Below are positions 49,655 to 57,294 of a DNA stretch of 64,000 nt, one piece after another. The DNA comes from Paenibacillus sp. FSL K6-1096. Lineage in GTDB: Bacteria > Bacillota > Bacilli > Paenibacillales > Paenibacillaceae. Position numbers and translations under genes: made by a program. Every line of letters begins with the position of its first letter. Positions within the stretch are counted from its first letter, which is position 1. The notes below the pieces were generated by a model. It had not been told where the DNA came from. It ran no database searches and was given only the letters and a program-made list of their open reading frames with translations. The stretch lies in contig NZ_CP150274.1 in assembly GCF_037977055.1 (NCBI RefSeq), positions 5,084,001 to 5,148,000 on the forward strand, given 5' to 3'.

Positions 49655-50448
49655 GAAGAGTGTGGATCGGACTGACTTATCTTGTCTTTATCCTGCTGAT
49701 TGCCGCCCCCTTAGGCAAAATGATTACAGGCGCCTTCAGCCAGGGCTGGAGCGGCTTCTGGAATGCGCTGACCCGGCCTGAAGCGCTGCATGCGCTGATG
49801 ATGACCGGACTTGTTGTGATCGTAGTGACGCTGCTGAACACGCTGTTCGGCATTATGATGGCCTTGTATCTGGTTCGGGCGAACTGGCTGGGGCGGCGTC
49901 TGCGCGGCCTGCTGAACAGCATTGTGGATCTGCCTTATGCGGTCTCGCCGGTCATCGGCGGTCTGATGATCGTGCTGCTGCTGGGGCCGGACAGTGCGCT
50001 TGGGGGATTGTTTGAACAGATTGGCGTCAAAATTGTCTATGCGCTGCCGGGAATGGTCATTGCCACCCTGTTCGTGACCTTCCCGCTGATGGTGCGCGAG
50101 GTAATGCCGGTGCTGCAGGAGATCGGCTCCCAGCAGGAAGAGGCGGCGTCCACACTTGGCGCCTATGGCTGGACCACCTTCTGGAAGGTGACCTGGCCGT
50201 CTATCCGCTGGGCCGTCATCTACGGGGTGATTCTGACCGTTGCCCGCTCGCTGGGTGAATTCGGTGCGGTGCTTGTCGTATCCGGCAACATTATGAACCG
50301 GACCCAGACGGCTACCACGCTGGTGTATCAGGATGTTGAGAATTTCAATGTTACGGCTGCAGGCGGCATAGCGCTGGTGCTGGCCGCATTCTCCGCAGGA
50401 CTGCTGCTGCTTATGGAATGGAGCAAGAGAAGAAAGGGAGGGCACTAA
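49651..50448 (+). CDS. cysW: Sulfate ABC transporter permease CysW
   Basis: A 265-residue permease paralogous to CysT. The EAA loop is QQEEAASTLGAYGWTTFWKVTWPSIRWAVIYG, and SLGEFGAVLVVSGNIMNRTQTATTLVYQD is the CysW hallmark. ATG overlaps the cysT stop by four bases. It pairs with CysT to form the sulfate/thiosulfate channel. Confidence 0.95.
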   Translation: MRRVWIGLTYLVFILLIAAPLGKMITGAFSQGWSGFWNALTRPEALHALMMTGLVVIVVTLLNTLFGIMMALYLVRANWLGRRLRGLLNSIVDLPYAVSPVIGGLMIVLLLGPDSALGGLFEQIGVKIVYALPGMVIATLFVTFPLMVREVMPVLQEIGSQQEEAASTLGAYGWTTFWKVTWPSIRWAVIYGVILTVARSLGEFGAVLVVSGNIMNRTQTATTLVYQDVENFNVTAAGGIALVLAAFSAGLLLLMEWSKRRKGGH

Positions 50449-50450
50449 TT

Positions 50451-51515
50451 ATGCATGTAGAGGTCCGGGGACTCGATAAGCATTTTGGAGATTTCCATGC
50501 CGTGAAGGACGTTCATTTCGGAATTACCAAAGGCCATCTGATCGGGCTGCTCGGCCCGAGCGGCGGCGGCAAAACCTCCATTCTGCGCATGCTGGCGGGC
50601 CTGGAGACGCCGGACAGCGGGGAGATTATTTTTCATGGCCAGGCGGTGAACCATCTTCCGCCGCAGGAGCGCGGGATCGGCTTCGTGTTCCAGAACTATG
50701 CGCTGTTCAAGCACATGACAGTGTTCGAGAACATCGCCTTCGGGCTGAAGGTGAAGAAGGCGAACAAGGCGTTCATCCGTGACCGCGTCGCCGAGCTGGT
50801 CGAGCTGACCGGGCTGAAGGGCTTCGAGAAGCGCTATCCGCATCAGCTCTCGGGCGGACAGCGCCAGCGGGTGGCCTTCGCCCGGGCGCTGGCTCCGGAG
50901 CCGCAGCTGCTGCTGCTGGATGAGCCGTTCGCGGCGATTGATGCGAAGATCCGTCAGGAGCTGCGTTCCTGGCTGAGGGAGCTGATCGAACGGGTTGGCA
51001 TTACCTCGATCTTCGTCACCCATGACCAGGATGAGGCGATTGAAGTGGCGGATGAGATCATGATTATCAATCAAGGCCGTCTGGAGCAGAAGGGGACACC
51101 TTGGGATATTTACAAGGAGCCGAAGACGCCGTTCGTGGCGACCTTTATTGGTGAGTCTACGCTGATTGAGAGTGCCTCCGAGCTGAAGGGCTTCAAGGGA
51201 GCGGGCGGCGGCAAGCCGACGAAGGCGCTGATCCGGCCTGAGTATATCGAGGTAGGCCAGTTGCATGAATTCAAAATGGCTTCGGCGACGGAGCGGGGCA
51301 TCGTGAAGCATCTGCATTTCCGCGGCAGCGAATGGCTGGTGGAGGTGGAAGTGAACGGGCATAAGCTGGTCACCTACCGTTCGCTGGAGAAGGAGACCCT
51401 GACGCCGGGACAGGAAATCTCAGTGCTCGTGCACCGCGCTTACCTGTTCAATGAAGAGCGGAGCTGGATTCAGGAGAATGGGCTGAAGGAAGACCCGATG
51501 CCGGTATTTATCTAA
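50451..51515 (+). CDS. cysA: Sulfate ABC transporter ATP-binding protein CysA
   Basis: ATPase of the sulfate importer, 354 aa. Walker A GPSGGGKTS near 37, the FVFQNYALFKHMTVFENIAFGL Q-loop, signature LSGGQRQRVAFARAL, Walker B LLLLDEPFAAID; the C-terminal third is a TOBE-like domain (IRPEYIEVGQ...). The frame extends to 50418, but ATG 50451 is used because AAAGGGAGGG precedes it. Confidence 0.95.
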   Translation: MHVEVRGLDKHFGDFHAVKDVHFGITKGHLIGLLGPSGGGKTSILRMLAGLETPDSGEIIFHGQAVNHLPPQERGIGFVFQNYALFKHMTVFENIAFGLKVKKANKAFIRDRVAELVELTGLKGFEKRYPHQLSGGQRQRVAFARALAPEPQLLLLDEPFAAIDAKIRQELRSWLRELIERVGITSIFVTHDQDEAIEVADEIMIINQGRLEQKGTPWDIYKEPKTPFVATFIGESTLIESASELKGFKGAGGGKPTKALIRPEYIEVGQLHEFKMASATERGIVKHLHFRGSEWLVEVEVNGHKLVTYRSLEKETLTPGQEISVLVHRAYLFNEERSWIQENGLKEDPMPVFI

Positions 51516-51542
51516 AAATAACAGGTAGGATGTGTCGCCGCT

Positions 51543-52610
51543 ATGAGGCTTATCAGAGGGAGCAGACAACTGCACACATGGCTGGCCGTCCTGATGCTGA
51601 CGGTATTCACGCTGACCGCCGCCGGCTGCACGGATGAGCGGGCAGACTCAGCCGCCCCTGCGGCGCAGAAGGGGGACCTGACCCTGGTCATTGGCGCTTA
51701 CAGCGTAGCCAAGGATGCCATGGGCGAGATTCTGCCATTATTCGCGGAGAAATGGCGGGCGGAGACTGGTCAGACCCTCGTCTTCCAGCAGTCGTATGAG
51801 GCCTCCGGCACCCAGGCGCGGGCGATCGCGGGCGGCTTCGAGGCCGATGTGACCCTGCTGGCGATGGAGGGAGATGTGGAGAAGCTGGTCAAGGCCGGGC
51901 TGGTCGGGAAGGACTGGAAGCAGCACGGCGAGGCCGGAATGGTTACACGGTCGGTCGTGGCGCTGGGCACCCGGGAGGGCAATCCGAAGGGGATTCATGA
52001 TTTCGCCGATCTGGCGAAGCCTGGCGTGAAGGTGCTCTATCCTAATCCGAAGACCTCCGGCGGAGCCCAGTGGGACATTAATGCCATCTACGGGGCCGGT
52101 CTGAAGCGGTCCGAGGAGCAGGAGGGGAAGAAGGACCCTGCGGCAGCTAAGGCTTTTCTGGAGAGCATCCATGCTAATATCGAATCTCTGGACAAAAGCG
52201 GGCGCGCCTCCATGGCCGCCTTCGAGTACGGGGTGGGCGATGTCATCGTTACGTATGAGAACGAGCTGCTGGCGCGGATTGCCCAGGGCGTGAAGTACGA
52301 GGTGGTCATCCCCCGGGATACCATTCTCATTGAGAATCCGGCGGCGGTGGTGGACAAATATGCGGATGAGCATGGCACCCGGGCGGCAGCGGAGGCGCTG
52401 GTGGATTATCTGACGACGCCTGAGGCGCAGGAGATTTTCGCCAAATTCGGCTTCCGTCCGGTGAACCAGCAGGTCTATGCGGAGCATAAGGACCGGTATC
52501 CGGTGCCTGCGGGATTGTTCGATATCGGCTACCTTGGCGGCTGGGAGGAGGTCCGGACGACGCTCTATGCCAAGCGCGGCATCTGGTATCAGGTGCTGGC
52601 CGGAATCTGA
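51543..52610 (+). CDS. sbp: Sulfate-binding lipoprotein
   Basis: Substrate receptor of the CysTWA importer, 355 aa. The signal peptide ends in LTAAG-C, so Cys29 would be lipidated. The mature protein has the Sbp/CysP pattern LVIGAYSVAKDAMGEILPLFAEKW, FQQSYEASGTQARAIAGGFEADV, PNPKTSGGAQWDINAIYGAG and DVIVTYENELL. It is the last gene of the operon, 27 bp after cysA; in many other bacteria the receptor gene comes first. Confidence 0.94.
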   Translation: MRLIRGSRQLHTWLAVLMLTVFTLTAAGCTDERADSAAPAAQKGDLTLVIGAYSVAKDAMGEILPLFAEKWRAETGQTLVFQQSYEASGTQARAIAGGFEADVTLLAMEGDVEKLVKAGLVGKDWKQHGEAGMVTRSVVALGTREGNPKGIHDFADLAKPGVKVLYPNPKTSGGAQWDINAIYGAGLKRSEEQEGKKDPAAAKAFLESIHANIESLDKSGRASMAAFEYGVGDVIVTYENELLARIAQGVKYEVVIPRDTILIENPAAVVDKYADEHGTRAAAEALVDYLTTPEAQEIFAKFGFRPVNQQVYAEHKDRYPVPAGLFDIGYLGGWEEVRTTLYAKRGIWYQVLAGI

Positions 52611-52716
52611 GCGGGATTTGCGTCAAAACAGGAGAGCTGTTCTGCGGCCGGGTGGGGCTGGAGGGCGGCTCTTTATTCTTGTGCGGCCTTAGGATGCAAT
52701 GGTGCGGCTGCTGTAC

Positions 52717-52722
52717 TATAAT
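52717..52722 (+). promoter_or_regulatory. Possible -10 element before the structured intergenic element
   Basis: An exact TATAAT with a TG three bases ahead of it. No good -35 is seen 17 bp upstream (ATGCAA). Transcription from here would cover the structured element at 52735-52843. Confidence 0.35.
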
Positions 52723-52734
52723 ATACGGGTTGAA

Positions 52735-52843
52735 CGATTCTGGCCAAGTGGAAACGGCTATGTCGTCCTTTTAAGGACGGCACCCGTTTCAGCGAGAAAT
52801 ATAAGGATAAGTTATCGTGTGGAACATATAAATTCTTATATTT
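52735..52843 (+). ncRNA. Structured leader or intergenic RNA-like element upstream of the PhnP-like gene
   Basis: Two nested-stem units lie in the 5' region of the PhnP-like gene. First, GAAACGG (52751-52757) pairs with CCGTTTC (52784-52790) and encloses GTCGTCC/GGACGGC (52762-52768, 52775-52781). Second, AAATATAAG (52797-52805) pairs with CTTATATTT (52835-52843) and encloses the small palindrome GATAAGTTATC. I could not match it to a riboswitch class that I know. It may be a cis-regulatory RNA or a repeated intergenic element. Confidence 0.45.
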
Positions 52844-52872
52844 AAAATAGACGGTGCTTGGAGGGCAGGCTT

Positions 52873-53655
52873 ATGGATACATTAGTGTTTCTGGGGACGG
52901 GGGATGCCATGGGTGTACCCCGTGTGTACTGTGACTGTGAGACCTGTACGGAAGCGAGAACGACCGGGCGCAATAACCGCCTGCGTTCCTCGGTGCTGAT
53001 CGATAACGGCAGCGGATTCCTGGCGGTTGACTGCGGGCCGGACTGGCGGCGGCAGATGGAGCTGCTGGGGCTGCGTAAGATGCAGCGTCTGCTGGTCACC
53101 CATGCCCACTTCGACCATATCGGCGGGCTGCCGGAATGGGCCGACAGCTGCCGCTGGATGGGCTTCCGGGGCGAGCTGTATGCTCCGGCGGAGGTCATCC
53201 CGGTCATTCAGCGGCAATACCCGTGGCTGACCGGACATATCGACATGATTCCCTGCGATGACGGGGTCACACTGGACGGCTGGCAGATTACAACGTGGCG
53301 GGTGAACCACGGCAAAAACGGGTATTCCTATGCCTACCGGCTGGATAAGGAGGACTATGCCTGGGTGTATTGCCCGGACTCGATCTCGCTGACGCCGGAG
53401 GAGCTTAAGCCGATGCACGGGGCGGACCTGCTGGTGCTGGGGACCAGCTTTTATTACGAAGCCGCTGAACTGTCCACCCGCTCTGTGTACGATATGACCG
53501 AAGCCGCCGACGTCCTGGAGACCGTCCAGCCGCACCGGGCCATCTACACGCATATGTCGCATGATGTAAATCTGGCGAAGGATTATATTCTGCCGGAGAA
53601 GGTTACGCTTGCCGTTACCGGCATGAAGGTTCCACTGTGCCGGGAGGAATCCTGA
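52873..53655 (+). CDS. PhnP-like MBL-fold metallo-hydrolase
   Basis: A 260-residue metallo-beta-lactamase-fold phosphodiesterase. The zinc motif HAHFDHIGG is at about 77-85; further His/Asp ligands lie in VNHGKNGYSYAYRL and THMSHDVN. N-terminal GTGDAMGVPRVYCDCETCTEA has the cysteine pattern of PhnP/RNase Z relatives, where it holds a structural zinc. The frame opens at TTG 52858, but ATG 52873 follows GGAGGGCAGG. Substrate unknown; no phn genes are nearby. Confidence 0.88.
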   Translation: MDTLVFLGTGDAMGVPRVYCDCETCTEARTTGRNNRLRSSVLIDNGSGFLAVDCGPDWRRQMELLGLRKMQRLLVTHAHFDHIGGLPEWADSCRWMGFRGELYAPAEVIPVIQRQYPWLTGHIDMIPCDDGVTLDGWQITTWRVNHGKNGYSYAYRLDKEDYAWVYCPDSISLTPEELKPMHGADLLVLGTSFYYEAAELSTRSVYDMTEAADVLETVQPHRAIYTHMSHDVNLAKDYILPEKVTLAVTGMKVPLCREES

Positions 53656-53688
53656 ACAGGGGACGGGCAGCATCAGGGACAACAAACA

Positions 53689-53734
53689 GGAGCTTTCTGA
53701 AGAGTCAGGTTGTACTGACTTTTTGGAAAGCTCC
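53689..53734 (+). terminator. Terminator-like hairpin after the PhnP-like gene
   Basis: GGAGCTTTC pairs with GAAAGCTCC and encloses an inner AGTCA/TGACT stem. T-rich sequence follows. Confidence 0.65.
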
Positions 53735-53780
53735 TTCTCGTTGTTTAGGTAATTATGAATTTCTTTTGTTGGGATGGGCT

Positions 53781-54024
53781 CCATGCTTCACAGCCAGTAA
53801 CAGTTATAGAGAAATCCTGCAAGAAGTACAACAATTCTGTCCCGTAGAAGCGGTCTATGCTGAAATCCTGCACAAACTGCAACAAAACACAGGCTAACTT
53901 GCTCTCCGCGCCGGAATTTGTGCAATTAATGCAACAATGTACTTGCATCCAGTCATAGATGTGGAGGAATCCTGCAAAAAGTGCAACAATTCTCTCTACA
54001 AGCGACCGGTGAGAGAAGACATTC
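53781..54024 (+). repeat. Dispersed intergenic repeat, copy 2, a four-unit array with ~52-bp period
   Basis: Same orientation and layout as 4847-5087. The unit cores begin at 53818 (TGCAAGAAGTACAACAA), 53869, 53921 and 53973, in steps of 51, 52 and 52 bp. Long identical stretches with copy 1 include GAATTTGTGCAATTAATGCA. Small indels between the copies break any shared reading frame. Confidence 0.8.
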
Positions 54025-54054
54025 TCTTTAATGATTCGCAGAGTGACTTTGTTG

Positions 54055-54244
54055 CTGAATGTATGTGAAAAACAGTATACATTGAGTTCGCAAGCACGCA
54101 TCCGGCCTGAATGTATGTGAAAAACAGCATACGTTGTGCTCGCAAGCAGGCATCCGGCCTGAATGCATGTGGAAAACAGTATACATTGTGCTCGCAAGCA
54201 GGCACCCGGCCTGAATGTATGTGAAAAACAGCATACGTTGTGTT
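54055..54244 (+). repeat. Tandem repeat, 52-bp unit, 3.7 copies, hairpin-forming
   Basis: Units start with CTGAATGTATGTG at 54055, 54107, 54159 and 54211, exactly 52 bp apart; the last is cut short at about 54244. Each unit holds an inverted repeat (AATGTAT...ATACATT, with paired changes such as AATGTATG...CATACGTT) and a small GCTCGCAAGC hairpin. The period is not a multiple of three, so the open frames seen across it are artefacts. Confidence 0.9.
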
Positions 54245-54257
54245 AGCGCAAATTCGC

Positions 54258-55235
54258 TTATCGCAGCGAGTTGCCCACAAAATAATCACCCCGCTCGATT
54301 TCAGCCAGCAGACCGCGCTCCTGCGGGTTCCAGCCGTAACGTTCACGGGTCAACGCTGAAGACACAGGATTGTCGGTTGCAGCAAACGGGCCCAGCCAGC
54401 CGAAATATTTGCCCGCTTCTCCGTGAACGATCTGCTTAGAGGGAATGTTCGCCTGCCGGGCAATCGCTTCCGCAATCTGCCTGAAAGGTATTCCTTCTTC
54501 CCCGACCGCATGAAGCCGCGAACCTGAAGGGGCCTGCTCTACGGCCAGCCTGAACAGACGCGCTGCGTCCAGCCGGTGCACGGCAGGCCAACGATTGGTG
54601 CCTTGCCCGATATAGGCGGCGGCTCCCTTGGACCTTGCGGCCCGGATCAGGCTGGGCAACAGGCCGCCCCGGTCACCTGTGCCGTATACGATCGGCGGCA
54701 GGCGCACCAGCGATGCCCGGACGCCGGAACCGGCAAGCGCGAGCACAGCCTTCTCCGACGCCACGCGTCCTCCTCCGATGGACGAGGCGTCTCCCGCATC
54801 CTCCTCAGTCGCCAGCCTTCCGGGAGTGAGCGTCATGGTGGGGATCGCAATTACAAGCGCACCAGACCGCTCTGACAGCCCGGCTCCCAAAGCCTGAATG
54901 GCGCGGCAATCCGTGCCGACCGCCGCCGCCATGAAACGGGCCGCCGCCCGGGCCGGACTTCCGCCCAGCATAATCCGCAGTTTCGCTGGCAAGCCGGCAT
55001 GGGAAAACTTATGATAAAAAGCTGTATGCACAACAGCATCGGCCCCTGCCGCTTCCCGGCGTAAAAGCTCCGTATTCTCAATAGAGCCGCGAACGGCTCT
55101 CGTTCCGTTAGCTTCCAGCCGCCCCGCCGCTTCCTTCGAGCGTACCAGCCCGGAGACTTGGTGTCCGCCCTCAAGCAGTTCCCGAACCACTGCCGACCCG
55201 ATAAAGCCGCTTGCTCCTGTTACAAAAATCCGCAT
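54258..55235 (-). CDS. NAD(P)-dependent epimerase/dehydratase-like oxidoreductase
   Basis: Extended SDR protein of 325 aa. The nucleotide motif GASGFIGSAVVRELL begins at residue 7 and is followed by the strand HQVSGLVRS and the atypical ADAVVHTAFYHKF. The usual YxxxK active site is replaced: GGRVASEKAVLAL has Lys but no Tyr, so the protein may act as a reductase of the NmrA/atypical kind. GAGGAGG precedes the ATG. In 55236-55417 I see nothing definite. Confidence 0.87.
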   Translation of the reverse strand: MRIFVTGASGFIGSAVVRELLEGGHQVSGLVRSKEAAGRLEANGTRAVRGSIENTELLRREAAGADAVVHTAFYHKFSHAGLPAKLRIMLGGSPARAAARFMAAAVGTDCRAIQALGAGLSERSGALVIAIPTMTLTPGRLATEEDAGDASSIGGGRVASEKAVLALAGSGVRASLVRLPPIVYGTGDRGGLLPSLIRAARSKGAAAYIGQGTNRWPAVHRLDAARLFRLAVEQAPSGSRLHAVGEEGIPFRQIAEAIARQANIPSKQIVHGEAGKYFGWLGPFAATDNPVSSALTRERYGWNPQERGLLAEIERGDYFVGNSLR

Positions 55236-55417
55236 TCCGGTGTCCTCCTCAAGAAATCAAGCCTTTATTCAGCAGCTTGTTCCGGCAATCATTTCCGATT
55301 CGCCAGCCTGCGGCTTCGGATACGATTCAGTATAGACGGATCGCTGCCGGAACGTTTGACCGTTCCGCTTGATTTTTTGCCCGATTCAACGGAAAAACAC
55401 CCGTATTCCCACTGCTG

Positions 55418-56347
55418 TTATTTCCATTTGGCAATATCACGGCTTGGCGGATTGCCGAAAAACCGGCTGTAATCCCGACTGAACTGTGAGTCGCTAATAT
55501 ACCCGACCAGGCGGCAGGCCGTGGTGATATCCCGCCCGCCGGACAGCATCAGCCGCCGCGCCTCCTGAAGCCGGAGCGCCTTCTGATACTGCAGCGGACT
55601 CATTGAGGTCACCGCCTTGAAATATTCGCGGAACGAGGATTCACTGAGATGAACCATGGCGGCCAGCTCGGCAATAGTCAGTGATTCCGCGAAGTGGCTC
55701 CGCAGCCAATCGATCGCTTTGGCGACGCGCTGGACATCCGACCCGGCCAGCACGGTCTCGGCTACATATACGCCGATTGGACTGCGCAGCAGCCGGACAA
55801 AAATTTCATCCATCGCAAGCGAGGCCAGCAGGCCGTTATCTCCGGGCTCGTCCAGGCAGGCCACCAGCCGGGCCACCGCGCCGATTAAGGCAGGCTCGCC
55901 TTCGAGTACATAGCTTGCGCTGCGCTGGCCGGTTTTTGGCAGACCGTTCGGATAGATCTTCGGGATCAGCGCAGCGATTTTGTGCGGATCGAGATAGACG
56001 CCTACTCCAAGGAAAGGCTCTGAGGTGCTCGCTTGAATCGTTTGCATGCTGATCGGCACTGCTACGGGCGCAACCAGGATACGTGAGCCGCTGTATTCGG
56101 AGGTCTGTCCGCCGATCTTGAGGATTTTGGTCCCCTGCGCGGCAATGCCTACGGTTGGCCACTGCATGGTATGCATGTAATCGGACGGCTCCGTTCTGGA
56201 GTAGCGGTTGAAATACAATCCTGGTATCGCTGTCTCGGCTGTCCCGTCGCGTGTAACATGAGCCTCAATCAGCCGGGCCAGCCGGAGCGTTTCCAGCCGT
56301 GTCTGCTCTTCTGCTAATACCTCCACATGTGTTTTGGCCATGACCAT
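55418..56347 (-). CDS. AraC family transcriptional regulator with AraC_N domain
   Basis: A 309-residue regulator. The N-terminal cupin-like AraC_N domain (about 40-200: PGLYFNRYSRTEPSDYMHTMQWPTVGIAAQG) is followed by two HTH units (LTIAELAAMVHLSESSFREYFKAVTSMSPLQYQ and ITTACRLVGYISDSQFSRDYSRFFGNPPS). It lies directly upstream of the epimerase-like gene on the same strand, a common arrangement for AraC_N regulators that control a linked oxidoreductase. A pronounced +1 base skew is not seen. Confidence 0.92.
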   Translation of the reverse strand: MVMAKTHVEVLAEEQTRLETLRLARLIEAHVTRDGTAETAIPGLYFNRYSRTEPSDYMHTMQWPTVGIAAQGTKILKIGGQTSEYSGSRILVAPVAVPISMQTIQASTSEPFLGVGVYLDPHKIAALIPKIYPNGLPKTGQRSASYVLEGEPALIGAVARLVACLDEPGDNGLLASLAMDEIFVRLLRSPIGVYVAETVLAGSDVQRVAKAIDWLRSHFAESLTIAELAAMVHLSESSFREYFKAVTSMSPLQYQKALRLQEARRLMLSGGRDITTACRLVGYISDSQFSRDYSRFFGNPPSRDIAKWK

Positions 56348-56697
56348 TCATTCATCCTCTCTCCATCAGCCATCCATGCTTTGTGCAAGTATACAATATT
56401 CAGATTGACGAAGCATAAGAATTCAGCTATCCGCAGTGTCTTATGAAGCTACAGCGTTCATTTCCATCAGGAATCCTTCCAAATTTTTCAGCCCCGAGAC
56501 TGATTCCGAAATCAGCCCCCCGCCGCTGGGTCCCTTGCCTGGGGTCTAGTAAACTAATGGCATTGGAGCCGAAGAGAGTGGGCCCACGACGGGCTTACCT
56601 TCCAGTTTTATGAATATGCTGCGTATATTTCTTTATTTTCAAAATTAGGAGGTGGCCCTATACTATAACGATATTAGAATAATGGAGGTCAATGGAT
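56348..56697. other. Intergenic region without recognised gene
   Basis: About 350 bp between divergent genes. It contains a small CTGATT-CCGA-AATCAG hairpin near 56500 and TATACT/TATAAC strings near 56660 that may belong to the promoter of the acetyltransferase gene. I see no conserved coding frame. Confidence 0.5.
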
Positions 56698-57279
56698 ATG
56701 AGTGAACAATTGGTTCCGATTCTGCTGGATATCCCGGAGAGCTTTGAAACGGAGCGGCTGCTTGTCCGTGCTTTGCGGCCTGGAGATGGTAAGGAAATGA
56801 ATGAAGCCATCCGTGAGAGTCTGAACGAGCTGAAGCCGTGGATGCCCTTTGCCCGGAGTATGCCGACTGTGGAGGAAACTGAGCAATACGTCCGTGAATC
56901 GCAAGTAGCCTATCTGAAACGTACCACCTTGAATATGGAGATTTTCCGCAAGGAGGATGGCAAATTTGTGGGCAACATAGGCCTGCACCATGTGGATTGG
57001 GATTGCCGACGGTTTGAGATGGGCTACTGGATCAGAAGCTCCTGCTCGGGCAATGGATACATGACGGAGGCGGTGAACGGGCTAACGGATTTTGCCATCC
57101 AAGTGCTTGAAGCCAACCGGATAGAAATCCGCTGCAGTGCACTTAACGGGAGAAGTGCCGCAGTTGCTGAGCGCGCAGGCTATACACTCGATGGCATTCT
57201 ACGCAAAAGTACCCGTGAGACGGACGGGGAACTCCATGACAGCAAGGTATATGCGAAGGTGCGGGGGGCCGAATTCTAA
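56698..57279 (+). CDS. RimJ/RimL-type GNAT N-acetyltransferase
   Basis: A 193-residue acetyltransferase of the ribosomal-protein acetylase type: FETERLLVRALRPGDGKEMNEAI at the start, LNMEIFRKEDGKFVGNIGLH and FEMGYWIRSSCSGNGYMTEAVNGL with the acetyl-CoA loop, then NRIEIRCSALNGRSAAVAERAGY. The ATG at 56698 is preferred to 56692 because GGAGGT is then 8 bases upstream. The ABC exporter gene follows after 15 bp. Confidence 0.92.
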   Translation: MSEQLVPILLDIPESFETERLLVRALRPGDGKEMNEAIRESLNELKPWMPFARSMPTVEETEQYVRESQVAYLKRTTLNMEIFRKEDGKFVGNIGLHHVDWDCRRFEMGYWIRSSCSGNGYMTEAVNGLTDFAIQVLEANRIEIRCSALNGRSAAVAERAGYTLDGILRKSTRETDGELHDSKVYAKVRGAEF

Positions 57280-57294
57280 AGAGGAGCTGATGAT

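Noticed and set aside
52735..52843. A known riboswitch (c-di-GMP, fluoride, guanidine, SAM or ZTP class)
   Set aside because: I compared the consensus features that I remember and found no match. Left as an unassigned structured element.
53781..54244. CRISPR array
   Set aside because: The units are degenerate or, in the second array, alike along their whole length. There are no unique spacers of constant size and no cas genes nearby.
54028..54346. Open frames of 68 to 150 codons on the minus strand over the tandem repeat
   Set aside because: Each is a by-product of the 52-bp tandem repeat (they repeat FTYIQAG-type words in shifting order). Not coding.
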